NCBI RefSeq assembly: GCF_040581485.1
Contig: NC_090134.1
Coordinates: forward strand, 13,197,501 to 13,261,500
Origin: Linepithema humile
Lineage: Eukaryota > Arthropoda > Insecta > Hymenoptera > Formicidae
Direction of reading: 5' to 3'
Length of the DNA: 64,000 nt
Of this stretch, positions 19,961 to 30,432 are shown in pieces. The notes under the pieces are model-generated. The model had not been told where the DNA came from. It worked only from the letters and a program-made list of their open reading frames with translations, and searched no databases. Positions within the stretch are counted from its first letter, which is position 1, and each line of letters begins with the position of its first letter. Position numbers and translations under genes: made by a program.

Positions 19961-22900
19961 ATGTCCGAGGAACGCGATAACCCCAACGTGCAACTTAATC
20001 GATCCTGGCTATTCAGCAGCCAGGGCCAACGAGCGATAAGCGCACTTATAAACCCGAGTCAGGGAACACAGCGTGCGACACGCGGAAATCGCGAACTCAA
20101 AACACAGAGTTCTAGTACCGAAAACGCGAGCGAGAATCCGGAAGTCCACGAGAATATAGAAGTAAATCGACACTACTCTTTCGGGGAAATAGATACTAGT
20201 CTAATACCCAAAAGCGAGGATAGGGAAACGCGTCGAAACAGACAAATAGGCAGTAGAACACCGAGTCGCGCGTCAGCAAATAGCGAGTCCGAACTGACCT
20301 CATACGATAGCAGTATATTCGATCCGCGCGAGATAAGATACCGGAGCACGATGGCCCAAGCACCGCGCAACATAACTGCCAGCGCGATAGACGAGGATAT
20401 AGAATCGTTACGCGAACAACTAAGTAACGAGGGCGAAGAGACCGTAATAGAGGCTGGAACGCATAGAAATCGCGAAACTGAGCAGATGGAAATAATGGTC
20501 GAATTTATGAGCGACATGCGAGTTCAACTACAAGGGATACAGGAACACTTCCACACGCAAATACTACGCTTACAAGAGCAGTTCGTCGATCTACAAGAAC
20601 AGCAACGCGATATAAGAAACACGATCCGACCAGTCGCGTTCGGGCCTGATAATAGGGCACAGGTTTCACCACGACGTGTAACAGAGACGAACGTGACATA
20701 CGGACGTGGCCCATCCGATATACGAAGTAGGTCCCTACCCGCGACCAGCTACATGCAATTAAAAGAGGCGCGGAGTATAATACCGGAAATTGACGGTACC
20801 TCGCAGCACAAAATTCAAGAATTTGTAAGCGCAAGCACATATGCAATGGAAAGCATAAATCCTACAGAAGAGTCACAGTTACTCAAGGCCATATTGTGCA
20901 CTAAGCTAAAGGGAAAGGTCATGCTCGATTTCCAGACGCGAAACATACAAACGTTCGCGGAACTGAAGCAAGAACTCGAGGTATGCTATACGACCCGTAA
21001 AAGCATTGCTCACCTGCAGTTAGAGTTTAACACACTCAAGCAAAAGCAGGGGGAGGGCGCTCAAGCATATGGCCTGCGAGTGGATCAGCTCGCAATGAAA
21101 CTCTATGAGTCAACGATTGAAGGCAAGGGACACACCGTGGCCGAAAAGAACACGATTAAGGGAACAATACAAGGCCAAGCCCTGCAAAATTTTCAATTAG
21201 GATTGCAGGAGGACATAAAAATAATAGTCCGATCGCGGAACTACAGCAATCTGCAAGAGGCGATAGCAGTGGCTGCCTCAGAAGAAAAAATGAGAGGCCC
21301 AAACGCAATGAATAAGCCTAATTACAAAGCGGTAGGTACCACGCGAGAAAAACCACCGCAATGTGCAAAATGTGGCAAATGGGGCCACCACGGACGCGAA
21401 TGCCGCACCAGTCGCTTCGCTAACCGATTCAACTTACCCAAGGCGGACGGACAAAGAGTAAACGCTCTTGAAAAATATTGCAAGCATTGCAAAAAGACAG
21501 GACACTTGCGCGACGAGTGTTGGCTGCTAAACGGCCGACCCGAAAAGGGGGCCAACTCAAACGATAATGTACGCCCAAGAGCCATTAAATACACTAAAAG
21601 TGATAAGGGCAAGGGCGACGATAGCGACAACGAGAGCGAGGTCACTGCCAAGAGAACAGCTCGACCAGCAAAAACTCTACAAGTCGCACATACTGATAAA
21701 ATAGCGCAAACAAACACGGATTTGGATCTAATTAAAATCCCTGTTAAAGAAACAAAAGGAGAAATATCTACCATGCTAGTGGATACCGGCGCTACATTAA
21801 CATTAATAAAGTTAAAACATCTGAAGGGAGAAACGCTAATCTATGACGAAAAAATTACATTAATTGGCGCCACCGGAAGAAAAACGGAAACTTTGGGGAT
21901 AATTGAAGCCAATATACCCATGCGCAACAAGCGCATAAGACACAAGATACATGTGGGAGATGATTTCCCCATAACACATGAAGGAATTCTGGGCGCAGAT
22001 TTTTTGAAACGGCATGTGACGCATTGGGAGTACCCCACTAAGCGATTAACCATAGGAGAAACTACATTCAAGCTGTTTCCTTATAAGAAAATAACATTGG
22101 CACCACGAAGTGAAACAGTCGTGCAGGCCACGACAAGCGAAAACGCTCTAGGAGTCGTGCACGTATTGGAGACACGACCAGGGGTGATCATCGGCGGTTG
22201 TTTAGTAAACGCCAGTGACTATAGCTGTCCCATAAGCGTAATAAACACCACCGACGAAGAGATCGAAATACAAGCCCCACACGTCGATATTGAGCCCATA
22301 GAAAATAAGGTGGAAGCACAAATCTTAACCACCGGAAAATGCAAAGAGGAAGATACAGTACCTTTATCGCGTATTGGAAAAATAAAGAAGTCAATAAGGA
22401 CCGAGCATATGAATTGCGAAGAAGAAAAAGCAATATTGGCAATCTGCGAAAAATACAGTGACATATTCCATTTGGACGGAGAACCCCTGACCTGCACCGA
22501 GGCACTGCAACACGAGATCGTAACTCGAGCCGGTACGGCACCCGCGAATACGCGACCGTATAGATTACCGGAGAAGCATAAGGCCGAAGTAAATAGACAG
22601 GTACAGGAAATGCTAAGAAACGATATCGTACGTCCAAGCTCGAGTCAATGGAACGCACCACTTTTGGTGGTACCGAAGAAAACAGACGCTTCGGGAAAAC
22701 CTAAAATGCGAGTCGTGGTCGATTTCCGAAAATTAAACGACTTAACAGTCGGAGACTCTTTTCCACTGCCAAATATAACAGATATTTTGGACCAACTAGG
22801 GAATTCGAAATATTTTACAACGTTAGATCTGGCATCGGGCTATCATCAAATACCCATGGCAGACGGAGATAAGCAAAAAACGGCTTTTTCAACGCCCTAC

Positions 22901-24949
22901 GGGCATTATGAATTTAATCGGATGCCGTTCGGGCTAAAGAATGCCCCGGCAACGTTTCAAAGATTAATGAATACTATTCTGGCGGGCATACAAGGAATAC
23001 GGTGTCTGGTCTATTTAGACGACATCGTGATATACGGCGCTAGTTTAGAAGACCACAACCGACGACTATTAGAAGTATTACAAAAAATACGCGACAATGA
23101 TCTGAAATTACAGCCGGACAAGTGTGAATTTCTTAGAAAAGAAGTGGCATATTTAGGACACATAATTACCGAACACGGAATTATGCCTGACCCTGGAAAA
23201 ATCCAGGCAGTAAAGAATTTCCCTACGCCAAAACGAGTCAAGGATGTGCAATCATTCATAGGACTGGCGGGCTATTATAGACGATTTATCGAAAATTTTT
23301 CGAAAATAGTCAAACCACTCACGAAATTGATTAGAAAGGGAGTAAAATTCGAGTGGACACAAGAGCAGCAAAGAGCTTTTGACAATCTAAAGGAGAAATT
23401 AATTACCGCTCCCGTCTTGCAGTATCCAAATTTTAACGATGAATTTATACTGACTACCGACGCATCGGATTTCGCGATAGGAGGTATCTTGTCACAAGGA
23501 GTGATAGGACAAGACCGACCAATAGCTTATGCTAGTAGAATTCTTTCTCGTGCAGAACAAAATTATAACACGACGGAAAAAGAATTACTCGCGATTGTGT
23601 GGGCGGTCAAACATTTTCGACCGTACCTATACGGGACCAAATTTAAAATTGTCACCGACCATAAACCGCTAATTTGGTTGTTTAACGTGACAGATCCAGG
23701 ATCTCGTCTAATTAGATGGAGACTGAAATTGGAAGAGTACGACTATGAAATCGTACACAAAGCCGGAAAGTACAATACAAATGCTGACGCACTAAGTCGC
23801 AACGTCGCTCACGATATACATATAATCGACAAGGAGAAAGAGAGTGACGAAGAGGAAGAAGAAAGAGATAGCGAAAAAGAGATAAAAAGGTACACGGAGG
23901 AAGAGAAACAGCAAATATTGTATGAGTATCATGATGCACCGATAGGCGGGCATCAAGGCGTGCAACGCACCATAAATCGAATCCGTTTGACTCACAATTG
24001 GAGAGGGTTAACAAAAGACGTAGAACGATACATTGCCAAATGCGAGCATTGCCAAAAGAATAAATTAAAACGGCGAAGTAAAGCGCCAATGATTATTACC
24101 GATACTCCGGATAGGCCATTCGAAAAATGCGCACTAGATATAGTAGGACCGTTAACCGTAACTCTAACCGGAAACAAATACGTACTAACATTCCAAGATC
24201 ATTTCACGAAACTGAGCAAGGCAATGCCCATCGAAAATCAGGAAGCTGGTACAGTAGCGAAGGCATTCGTTACAAAAATAATTTTGGAATACGGAGTGCC
24301 TGATAAAATTCTCACCGACCAAGGAACGAATTTTATGAGCGAAGTGTTTAAGAGCACTTGCAAACTGTTAAAAATTGAGAAGATTCGTACAAGCGCGTAC
24401 CACCCGGAAAGTAACGGCGCGCTCGAAAGATCGCACAGGACACTAGCAGAGTACTTGCGACACTACATAAACGGAGATCAGACTGATTGGGACGAATGGC
24501 TGCCCTACGCGATGTTCACATACAATACTACACCACATACAGCGACAGGCTATACGCCATTCGAACTGTTGTACGGACACCAGGTTACGCTCCCTACGGC
24601 CCTGACATGTCCTCCGAAATTAACGTATACGTATGATGACTACGTATCCGAGTTCAAAGAAAGATTGCGCGCAGCACACCAGGTAGCGAAAGCGAACATG
24701 CAAGAGGAGAAAGCAAAATCAAAAGAATGCTACGACAAAAAGGCTAATATAAGCACGTTTAGAGCAGGCGACAAGGTATTGCTATACGATGAAACACTGC
24801 GCCGTGGACGCTCTAAGAAATTAGAATCTTTATGGAGAGGACCGCATACAATAATTAAACAAAATTCCGACGTGAATTACACTATAAAAGCGGGGAGGAA
24901 AAGCATGGTCGTTCATGCGAATCGTTTAAAATTATTTGTGGAACAATAA
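19961..24949 (+). CDS. gag-pol: gag-pol polyprotein of provirus 2 (1662 aa)
   Basis: One uninterrupted frame from ATG 19961 encodes the capsid and enzymes of a Ty3/gypsy-type retroelement. In order: matrix/capsid-like region, two CCHC knuckles (about residues 468 and 507), aspartic protease VDTGAT (about 608), reverse transcriptase with YLDD (about 1018), RNase H TDASDF (about 1166), integrase H2C2 finger starting near 1324, the DDE core with DIVGP (about 1391), DQGTNF (about 1453) and the final Glu near 1488, and a basic C-terminal domain. Gag and pol share one frame, so no frameshift is needed. From about residue 835 to 1610 the DNA is nearly identical to provirus 1; outside that it is not. 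Confidence 0.96.
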   Translation: MSEERDNPNVQLNRSWLFSSQGQRAISALINPSQGTQRATRGNRELKTQSSSTENASENPEVHENIEVNRHYSFGEIDTSLIPKSEDRETRRNRQIGSRTPSRASANSESELTSYDSSIFDPREIRYRSTMAQAPRNITASAIDEDIESLREQLSNEGEETVIEAGTHRNRETEQMEIMVEFMSDMRVQLQGIQEHFHTQILRLQEQFVDLQEQQRDIRNTIRPVAFGPDNRAQVSPRRVTETNVTYGRGPSDIRSRSLPATSYMQLKEARSIIPEIDGTSQHKIQEFVSASTYAMESINPTEESQLLKAILCTKLKGKVMLDFQTRNIQTFAELKQELEVCYTTRKSIAHLQLEFNTLKQKQGEGAQAYGLRVDQLAMKLYESTIEGKGHTVAEKNTIKGTIQGQALQNFQLGLQEDIKIIVRSRNYSNLQEAIAVAASEEKMRGPNAMNKPNYKAVGTTREKPPQCAKCGKWGHHGRECRTSRFANRFNLPKADGQRVNALEKYCKHCKKTGHLRDECWLLNGRPEKGANSNDNVRPRAIKYTKSDKGKGDDSDNESEVTAKRTARPAKTLQVAHTDKIAQTNTDLDLIKIPVKETKGEISTMLVDTGATLTLIKLKHLKGETLIYDEKITLIGATGRKTETLGIIEANIPMRNKRIRHKIHVGDDFPITHEGILGADFLKRHVTHWEYPTKRLTIGETTFKLFPYKKITLAPRSETVVQATTSENALGVVHVLETRPGVIIGGCLVNASDYSCPISVINTTDEEIEIQAPHVDIEPIENKVEAQILTTGKCKEEDTVPLSRIGKIKKSIRTEHMNCEEEKAILAICEKYSDIFHLDGEPLTCTEALQHEIVTRAGTAPANTRPYRLPEKHKAEVNRQVQEMLRNDIVRPSSSQWNAPLLVVPKKTDASGKPKMRVVVDFRKLNDLTVGDSFPLPNITDILDQLGNSKYFTTLDLASGYHQIPMADGDKQKTAFSTPYGHYEFNRMPFGLKNAPATFQRLMNTILAGIQGIRCLVYLDDIVIYGASLEDHNRRLLEVLQKIRDNDLKLQPDKCEFLRKEVAYLGHIITEHGIMPDPGKIQAVKNFPTPKRVKDVQSFIGLAGYYRRFIENFSKIVKPLTKLIRKGVKFEWTQEQQRAFDNLKEKLITAPVLQYPNFNDEFILTTDASDFAIGGILSQGVIGQDRPIAYASRILSRAEQNYNTTEKELLAIVWAVKHFRPYLYGTKFKIVTDHKPLIWLFNVTDPGSRLIRWRLKLEEYDYEIVHKAGKYNTNADALSRNVAHDIHIIDKEKESDEEEEERDSEKEIKRYTEEEKQQILYEYHDAPIGGHQGVQRTINRIRLTHNWRGLTKDVERYIAKCEHCQKNKLKRRSKAPMIITDTPDRPFEKCALDIVGPLTVTLTGNKYVLTFQDHFTKLSKAMPIENQEAGTVAKAFVTKIILEYGVPDKILTDQGTNFMSEVFKSTCKLLKIEKIRTSAYHPESNGALERSHRTLAEYLRHYINGDQTDWDEWLPYAMFTYNTTPHTATGYTPFELLYGHQVTLPTALTCPPKLTYTYDDYVSEFKERLRAAHQVAKANMQEEKAKSKECYDKKANISTFRAGDKVLLYDETLRRGRSKKLESLWRGPHTIIKQNSDVNYTIKAGRKSMVVHANRLKLFVEQ

Positions 24950-25272
24950 ACACTTACCTCTCCGCCTCTCCTTGCTTCTCCATGCACTTTATCATATGCG
25001 CTACCGGCACGCCAAACCGGAAAAAACCCCCGGAGAAAACTTGGGGGCAACTCTCCCTCGAACTTCGCCGTCACGTCTATTAAATCCTTGCGAAGCGGGA
25101 AAGGCTTCCGCGGTAGACGGAGGCGAAACACGCGCCGCGTTCCCGCGATCGTATCAGACTCAACGAGGAAGGTCTCATTCATCGTCGCGAATCGAAACAG
25201 TACTAAACTACGCGCCACTCGCTCTATAACGACCCACTGGTAAAAAAAAAAAAAAAAAAAAAAAATGCTCAT
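24913..25272 (-). CDS. antisense ORF at the pol-env junction of provirus 2 (119 aa)
   Basis: The ORF runs opposite to the provirus, from ATG 25272 through a T-run coding for Phe residues to a stop at 24913; an internal ATG gives a shorter form of about 89 residues without the Phe run. It is basic and Arg-rich in the middle. It occupies the same interval as the antisense ORF of provirus 1, but I see no convincing sequence similarity. The start lies at an A/T homopolymer, and chance is a real possibility. Confidence 0.2.
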   Translation of the reverse strand: MSIFFFFFFFYQWVVIERVARSLVLFRFATMNETFLVESDTIAGTRRVFRLRLPRKPFPLRKDLIDVTAKFEGELPPSFLRGFFPVWRAGSAYDKVHGEARRGGEVSVYCSTNNFKRFA

Positions 25273-25309
25273 TCATATCCAATGTAACTTTATAACCACC
25301 TGATAACAG

Positions 25310-27056
25310 GTATCTAATTCTCCGGGAAGCGCTTGCGACGCAACCTGAGACAAACCTACCCGTCACCGTGGACCGATTCCAGCAAGAGTTTGGGTTATAT
25401 TTCGAGGAGATTGGAGACCTGAACATTATAGACTCTACCTGGAAACTAGTAATCAAACTCGAAATATCGTCGTTAGGTCAGCGTCATGAGCATATCAGAG
25501 AATGGGTCGAGCGAGCCGAAAGCGCGAGGGACACGATACATCCAAATCGTCCAGAGAAAAGCAAATTCGCAAATCTGTTAGAATTAATAAAGAAAGATGA
25601 AGTTAGATTAGCTGCACTAATAGACAGATTAAACAGTATCTATAAGGATTCATCAAATAGAAAGCGCGGACTGATTAACGGAATAGGTTCGCTAGCTAAA
25701 TCGTTATTCGGCACTATGGACGCCGACGATGAAAAACAAATAAACGAACAACTGATGCTAATACAAAGTAACCAGAAGACGCTTACGCACGTAACGCATA
25801 ACCAATTAAAAGTATTAAATACTACAATAGCGCATATCAGTGATTTAGAAGAAACCATCGAACAGAATAACGAAAGATTATACGATCTAGATAAGCGTAT
25901 CTACAGCGGCACATTGTTAATTATCAAAAGCGAAGAAATAAACGAATATTATACTATTATTAATAAAATGTTAACCGATCTACAACGTGACGTACAGAAC
26001 GTATATGACTACTTGTCCTACGCTACACACGGAATTATACACCCTAGGTTAGTTCCGGTAGAGCAAATTTTTAGCGAATTGCGGGCGATAACGCCACACT
26101 TGCCTCAAGGGACGCACTTCCCCTTTGCCCTCGAAAATAGTGGATGGCCGTTACTAGAGAAATTGACCACTGTTAACGCATATTATGCGAACGACACTGT
26201 GTACACTATATTAAGATTTCCACTTGTATCTTATCCTAAATATAAGTTAATAAAGATAATTCCTCTACCTGTCCATAACCATGGCGAACTATTTACCTTT
26301 ACGGAAATAAACCAACATGTAATTGCCGTTAATCTGGAATTACCCTCCTATGTAACCATGACGGTAGAAAATTTAAGTAAGTGTGTAAAAATCGTAAATC
26401 AATATATTTGTAAACCAGACAGTCCAGTATACTCTATAAATCCGAGAGCACTCTGTGAAGTACAGTTGTACGCGGGACTAGCGAAAGAAAATGCGTGCGA
26501 CGTTAGATATATTAAATCTAACCAAACGATTTGGATAGCTCTAAGCAAAGAAAATTCATGGCTGTATTCGACTAATAAAGAACAGGAAATAATTATACAG
26601 TGCAAAAATAAAAGGGATATGCGAATCAAAATTGAACGCACCGGTAGAATTACATTAGTAAATAATTGTAAAATAATTACGACGGACATGACCATCAGGA
26701 CTTTAACGTCAACAAGTGACACTAGCATTCAAGCCTTTTTGCCGAAATTTAATTTAACTCTAATAAAAGAGACGGTCATAAATAAGCCAGAGGAGGCAAT
26801 CAGACCAATAAAATTAAAGAAAATCATCCAGAGCCCTAAGGAACTCATGGATTTAGGAAGAGAAATAAAAGAAATTAACAAGGAATTAGAAGAAAGTAAT
26901 GTTGTGCAATTCAAAAAGCCAATATTTATTTATCCTATGGTCACTAGTTCTGTAGCCATCGTAGTTATTGTGTTAACCCTATTAATAGGAATGGTAATTG
27001 TTCTAGCGAAAAGAAAAAGGGAAACTCGAGAACTCTCGCAACCCCGGAATGCGTAA
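25310..27056 (+). CDS. env: env, F-like fusion glycoprotein of provirus 2
   Basis: The frame opens at 25296 and has no ATG at its head; an acceptor-like TAACAG ends at 25309, so translation probably uses an exon spliced from upstream, as in errantiviruses. Counting from the GTG at 25368: an RKR basic site at residues 98-100 is followed by a Gly-rich GLINGIG segment and coiled-coil-like helices, matching the cleavage/fusion-peptide order of baculovirus-F-type envelope proteins. The position four before the cleavage is Asn, not Arg, so the site is not a full furin consensus. A transmembrane segment lies at about 523-545, followed by a short basic tail. No stop interrupts it. A signal peptide is not visible in this exon. 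Confidence 0.85.
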
Positions 27057-27149
27057 AATTGTAAATCATTATAACATGCACTACTCAGGCTACTACTGAG
27101 ACAACTGCACTAAACAAACGAAAACTTCGTACCTCCGTTTTCTTCTTTT

Positions 27150-27162
27150 AACGGGGGAGGGA
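27150..27162 (+). other. polypurine tract of provirus 2
   Basis: AACGGGGGAGGGA immediately precedes the 3' LTR. Confidence 0.85.
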
Positions 27163-27704
27163 TGTTGTGTGTCGAAAGACCACAACGTAATAATTATAGG
27201 TTAATTAGGCAATAACAATAATAAACATTTAGAAGGCCATTAATCGAGGCCACTTCTCGAGAATCCTGTGACAAAAGTTATTTAATTATTAAACAATTAG
27301 GCGCTGACGCGAGCACTCGTTCTTAGAAGCCCGAGTGTCACTTGCGTCTAAAGTAGGTTAAACAGATCAGCATTTTGGTAACACAATGGATCGATATAGT
27401 TCAAGTCTCATTGTGTTCCGAATACTGATCCGTATAAATTAAGGCGGCACACAAGGCGCCGCGGGTTTTTATCAGCAAAGTTCCGGACGAAGCACGACAC
27501 GTCGCGTACACGCGTAACCACGGTAGTACGGTCGCCGAATAAGTGAGGTGACAAGTGTAATAAGAAGATACCAAATAAAAGCTATTCTACATATATTCAG
27601 AAGTGCCTAATTATTCTACACTCTCCGAGCCAAAGCCCCCTTGACCAGCACGGCGAATCCCGAATCTATACGCAGCGCCTACCGCTACCATAGTAGGCGC
27701 AACA
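27163..27704 (+). repeat. 3' LTR of provirus 2
   Basis: 542 bases, same as 18978-19519 apart from one difference seen near 27667. Confidence 0.93.
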
Positions 27705-29898
27705 TAGTCTTTTTCATTGTATTATGTGCAATAAAGATTTTTCATGCAATACTCGTGTTTCAAGTCATGCGAATTCTGCATGTCATAAAAAATACGTCAT
27801 TATTCAATAATAACGATGTAAGTTTAAATACAAAAAAACGTAAAAAAAATTCATTTCGACAACAATGGTTAGATATTGAGCAATTTAAGCCATGACTGTG
27901 CGAGGTGTCACATAATGAAAATTTATTTTTTTGCTTGTTTTGTAAAAAAACTATGATTGGTGACTTATCGCACATATATGATCACTCAGAATCCAAAGCG
28001 CACAGGAGGATATCTGAAAAAAATAATACAGAAACCAAGAAAACGAATGAAACTAACAACGTGACAAATCATGAATCACTTTTAACATTTGAAAAGCAAA
28101 AAAAATCAGCAGAAATTCGATTTGCCGCATTGATCGCTGATAAAAATATTTTGCATCAAACGGCAACAGATATTCTTAGTTTTTTTCAACAAATAGGAAA
28201 AGATTATAACATATTAAAAAGTATGACTATGGGTCGAATAAAATGTAAAAGTATAATTTCAAATGTGTTGTGTCCGGTTGAAACGAACCGTGTGGTAAAC
28301 ATAATTCAAAATACTAGATTTTCTTTTTTTATTGACGAAACGTCTGATATTTGTAATGAAAAATGGATGACGTTTCTTGTGCGGTATGTTGATCCAAAAA
28401 AATTAGACATTCGCTCACAGTTAATAAAATTAATTAATATTGATGCAAAAAATAGTAGCGCAGAAAAATTATTTAATGCATTTAAATCAGAAATGTATAG
28501 TCTTAACATTCCATTTTTAAATATTATTGCCTTGTCATGCGACAATGCATCTGTCATGATAGGAAAAAATTCATCATTTAAAACAAAGCTAGCAAAAATT
28601 TGTAAAAATTTATTAACATTTCCATGTCCGTGCCATTCCGCTGCATTAATTGCGCATAATGCATGTACAAAAATACCCGAATATTGCGAGGAATTTCTAA
28701 AAAAAATCGCAAGTTACATTAACGGTAGTCCCAAGCGTTTAGCTATTTTTCAAGAATTTACGGAATATTTTCAGGAAACAAACCGCAAAATTTTAAGATT
28801 GGCTGATACACGCTGGCTTTCTCACCATACGTGTGTGGAAAGACTTCTTGAGTCTTGGGGTGCTATTAAACATTTTTTGATCGAAAGAGTTGTAGATGAA
28901 AAAACAATATCTGGAGAACATTTATTAACCATAATGCAAAAGTTAGATATCAAAGCATATTTCTTATTTTTGAAACATATTTTATATTTCTTTAATTTAT
29001 TTAATGCATTCTTTCAAGCAGTGGAAACAAGAATCCATTTATTACAACCAAAAGCAGTAGAGTTTTTGACTACAGTCTGTAAACACTTTTTAAAATCCGA
29101 GTGCTTAAAAAACGTATGCAATAATATCCAATTTTCTGAAAAAAATAATCAAAAATTTTTAAGCGAAATAAATTTAGGATTAGAATGTGAAGAATACCTA
29201 GACGAATTGACAAAAAACGGACATGCAGACCTAGTTGCGAATGTCCGAGAAAATTGTTTGCAATTTTACGTAACAACTGCCGAGGAAATTAGTAAAAGAT
29301 TACCAATTAATAACAAATTTTTGTCAAAATTAAAAGTTTTTGATGCAGATATTGTTTTATTTGATTTTGACAGAGAAACATTATTCAATGATGTTTCTTT
29401 TATCGCTCAAACTCTCGGAGGTTTTGACGAAAACGGTTTAAAGAAAGAATGGCTTATTGTACATCTAGATTTTACAATAACAGAAAAAACAAATTTAAAA
29501 GAATTAAATTTTGATGACATGTGGAAACAGATTTTACAAAGTAAAAACTCCAGAAATACTGATAGATATCCCAAACTCAAATCTCTTATGAATGCTGTTA
29601 GATCACTTCCAAATTCTAATGCCGACCCAGAAAGAATGTTTTCAATTTTATCAGACTTAAAAACAAAAAAACGAAATAGCCTTTCGTCCGCTCTGTAAAT
29701 GCCACTTGCGTTTTGAAATCAGCTTTAAAAGCTAGAAAAAAAACTGTTTTAGACATGGAGATTAATGAAAAGCACTTATCTCTCATGTCGACAGACAACT
29801 TATATACACATTGTCTTAAGAAACAGAAAAGTCTTCTTAATCTATATCCTGCAGATGTTAATGATATAGTTAGTCCCTCGACATCTAATACGCAATAA
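27705..29898 (+). pseudogene. hAT transposase with tandem BED fingers, main part
   Basis: Continues the gene started at 18874. A first Cys2/His2 BED-type finger ends near 27790, where a run of A shifts the frame. The next frame has a second finger (FFCLFCKK...HSESKAH) after an in-frame TGA at 27893-27895. The open part 27905-29698 (597 codons) shows hAT landmarks: FFIDETSD (first catalytic Asp), LSCDNASVMIG (second Asp), a CPCHSAALIAH motif, DTRWLSHH, and the C-terminal dimerisation block NADPERMFSILSDLKTKK. A one-base shift near 29695 moves the conserved tail to another frame ending at 29898. At least three lesions plus the provirus make it dead. Confidence 0.85.
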
Positions 29899-29974
29899 TA
29901 ATGTTTAAAATAAATTTAATAATATTTTTTATATGATACAAGAAAAGTAATTGTGTGCTACTTTTATTACAGTG

Positions 29975-30310
29975 GTATAACAAGTATCTTGTCTGCAAAT
30001 GACACCACATTTATAAACGACAGGAATGTAACAAGTATCTTGTCTGCAAATGACACCACATTTATAAACGACAGGAATGTAACAAGTATCTTGTCTGCAA
30101 ATGACACCACATTTATGGTCGACAAGTGTATGATAAGTATCTTGTCTGCAAATGACACCACATTTATAAACGACAGGAATGTAACAAGTATTTTGTCTGC
30201 AAATGACACACTTTTAAACGATATGTAACAAGTATCTTGTCTGTAAATGACACCATATTTATGACCGACAAGTGTATGATAAGTATCTTGTCTGCAAACG
30301 ACACCATATC
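29975..30310. repeat. 51-base tandem repeat, about six units
   Basis: Units start ACAAGTATCTTGTCTGCAAA and repeat every 51 bases; some later units diverge or are shortened. Both strands stay open as reading frames by virtue of the repeat, which is not evidence of coding. The array lies between the hAT gene and its 3' terminal repeat, where subterminal transposase-binding repeats are common. Confidence 0.85.
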
Positions 30311-30344
30311 TATATAAAGGTAATGTATAAAGAAAAATGAAAAG

Positions 30345-30432
30345 TGGTACAATAGGGCTCCTGGCGAAGATCCACTTGAAAAAAATCTAACGCACCATTA
30401 GTGGAACCTCTTGGGTGGTGCGGAAGACCACT
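30345..30432 (+). repeat. 3' terminal inverted repeat region of the interrupted hAT
   Basis: This end reads inward (reverse strand) as a TAGTGGTCTTCCGCACCACC-type start and is similar over about 75 bases to the ends of the 58-61 kb hAT. It marks the right boundary of the split hAT. No matching left end was found before 18874. Confidence 0.6.

Larger units (their letters stand above)
18978..27704 (+). mobile_element. errantivirus-like Ty3/gypsy provirus 2, coding regions open
   Basis: LTRs of 542 bases at 18978-19519 and 27163-27704 enclose a leader, a single open gag-pol frame (19961-24949), a pol-env junction and an open env exon (25310-27056). I see a single difference between the LTRs (CAATACG versus TATACG near their ends), implying a young insertion. 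It sits inside a hAT transposase gene. The four bases on either side (ATAA and TAGT) do not match, so the usual duplication is absent. Coding potential looks intact, but function is unknown. Confidence 0.93.

Noticed and set aside
20173..24177. Minus-strand frames across the gag-pol of provirus 2
   Set aside because: They mirror the coding strand; the same mirror frames recur in provirus 1 only where pol is conserved.
29953..30352. CRISPR-like reading of the 51-base repeats
   Set aside because: Units are contiguous without unique spacers; this is a simple tandem array in a eukaryotic transposon.
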